In this document: positions 32,123-32,670 of the stretch, piece after piece
How positions within the stretch are numbered: the stretch's first letter is position 1
Layout: each line of letters starts with the position of its first letter
Assembly: GCF_009192765.1 (NCBI RefSeq)
Contig: NZ_VOHQ01000023.1
Span: 1 to 32,670, forward strand
Origin: Agriterribacter humi
GTDB taxonomy: Bacteria > Bacteroidota > Bacteroidia > Chitinophagales > Chitinophagaceae
Direction of reading: 5' to 3'
Length of the DNA stretch: 32,670 nucleotides
The notes under the pieces: generated by a model
The model's input: the letters and a program-made list of their open reading frames with translations, nothing else
Databases searched by the model: none
What the model was told of the DNA's origin: nothing
Made by a program: the position numbers and the translations under genes

Positions 32123-32670
32123 AGATGTCTCGTTCCCGCGGCGGCGGCTTACTCAGCATGACAAGCAGCGGTGCTCGGTTTAGTTCCACTACCAAAGCTC
32201 AGCCACATTGCCACTACCTATCATTCCGATGAAGCCTGGCTACTGGCGCAGGCAGGGAGGAATCCATCTTCGCTCCGATCATTTCGCTACGCTTATCATT
32301 AACAACTCAGATGCTTCGTTCCCGCCGCGGCGGCTAACTCAGCATGACAAGCAGCGGTGCTCGGTTTAGTTCCACTACCAAAGCTCAGCCACATTGCCAC
32401 TACCTATCATTCCGACGAAGCAGGAATCTGCCTTCGCTCCGATCATTTTACTACAGCTATCATTCACGATTCGGATGTTTCGTTCCCACGGCGGGTAGGC
32501 TGACGAGCAGTAGAACAAGGATTCAGCTTTTATACTACAGTTCAACCACCTACCACGGCCTGTCATTCCGACGCAGGAGGAATCTGCCTTCGCTCCGATC
32601 ATTTTACTACAGCTATCATTCACGATTCGGATGTTTCGTTCCCACGGCGGGTAGGCTGACGAGCAGTAGA
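32123..32670. repeat. Tandem array of 156-186-bp units running off the window
   Basis: Units begin with a GATGnnTCGTTCCC block at about 32124, 32310, 32474 and 32630. The stretch 32151-32229 (79 bases) is identical to 32337-32415, and 32422-32514 (93 bases) is identical to 32578-32670. Unit lengths are about 186, 164 and 156 bases, and the fourth is cut by the window end. Each full unit contains a CATTCCGA block and CTTCGCTCCGATCATTT. Minus-strand open frames across it are artefacts of the period. Confidence 0.9.

Noticed and set aside
32375-32623. Minus-strand open frame with repeated MNDSCSKMIGAK segment
   Set aside because: The repetition comes from the tandem array; there is no domain and the frame does not extend through the units.
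32123-32670. CRISPR array
   Set aside because: Repeats are 79-93 bases in units of 156-186 with no short conserved repeat and unique-spacer pattern, and no cas genes are present.

Overview
The window reads as a chromosomal segment from a Bacteroidota bacterium, most likely of the Chitinophagia/Chitinophagaceae type. The reasons are the gene families (PafA-type phosphatase, WbqC-like protein, short PspC protein, TlpA-like thioredoxin with a long N-terminal region, DEDDh exonuclease fused to a GIY-YIG nuclease), the many Bacteroidota-style lipoproteins, the weak or absent Shine-Dalgarno sequences, and TAnnTTTG-like -7 promoter elements before several genes. No rRNA, tRNA, CRISPR array or complete mobile element was found. 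Genus and species cannot be fixed from sequence inspection alone.

Layout. 1-1000: a REP-associated (Y1/HUH) transposase split by a small palindromic insertion, surrounded by short palindromes and inverted repeats. 1003-3752 (minus): diaminopimelate decarboxylase followed by a secreted TlpA-like thioredoxin. 4263-5993 (minus): aldose 1-epimerase-like protein and WbqC-like protein. 6287-7608: LEA/WHy-type lipoprotein and, on the minus strand, a PspC-like membrane protein. 7771-12623: aconitase, an exported M20 amidohydrolase and an acyl-CoA dehydrogenase-like flavoprotein. 12711-21077 (minus): six consecutive exported phosphoesterases. 21662-24230: SMP-30-like lipoprotein, small His/Lys-rich lipoprotein, AraC-domain remnant and a hypothetical lipoprotein. 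24792-27798 (minus): a 34-residue membrane protein gene with its own terminator, then valS. 28130-31987 (plus): exonuclease/GIY-YIG fusion and Tex. 31988-32670: dispersed repeats ending in a tandem array that runs off the window.

The most coherent functional unit is the 8.4-kb phosphoesterase cluster. In transcription order it encodes a GDPD fused to an alpha/beta-hydrolase esterase, a lipoprotein of the alkaline-phosphatase superfamily, two tandem paralogous purple-acid-phosphatase-like enzymes, a PafA-type phosphatase and a stand-alone GDPD. All six carry signal peptides or a lipobox. Together they could take extracellular phospholipid or glycerophosphodiester material to free phosphate, glycerol and head group. 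Each family is known; the combination and the fusion are the points of interest.

The intergenic DNA is unusual. Several spacers hold arrays with a strict 7-bp period but different unit sequences (TCAGCnn, TCACnnn, AACCTGY, GATTTnn). Others hold 14-bp palindromes of the type CCGCC-GnG-GCGG beside A/T-rich words. An orphan rho-independent terminator with a strong upstream hairpin lies in the 584-bp spacer before the SMP-30 gene and points to an unannotated small RNA or a leader/attenuator.
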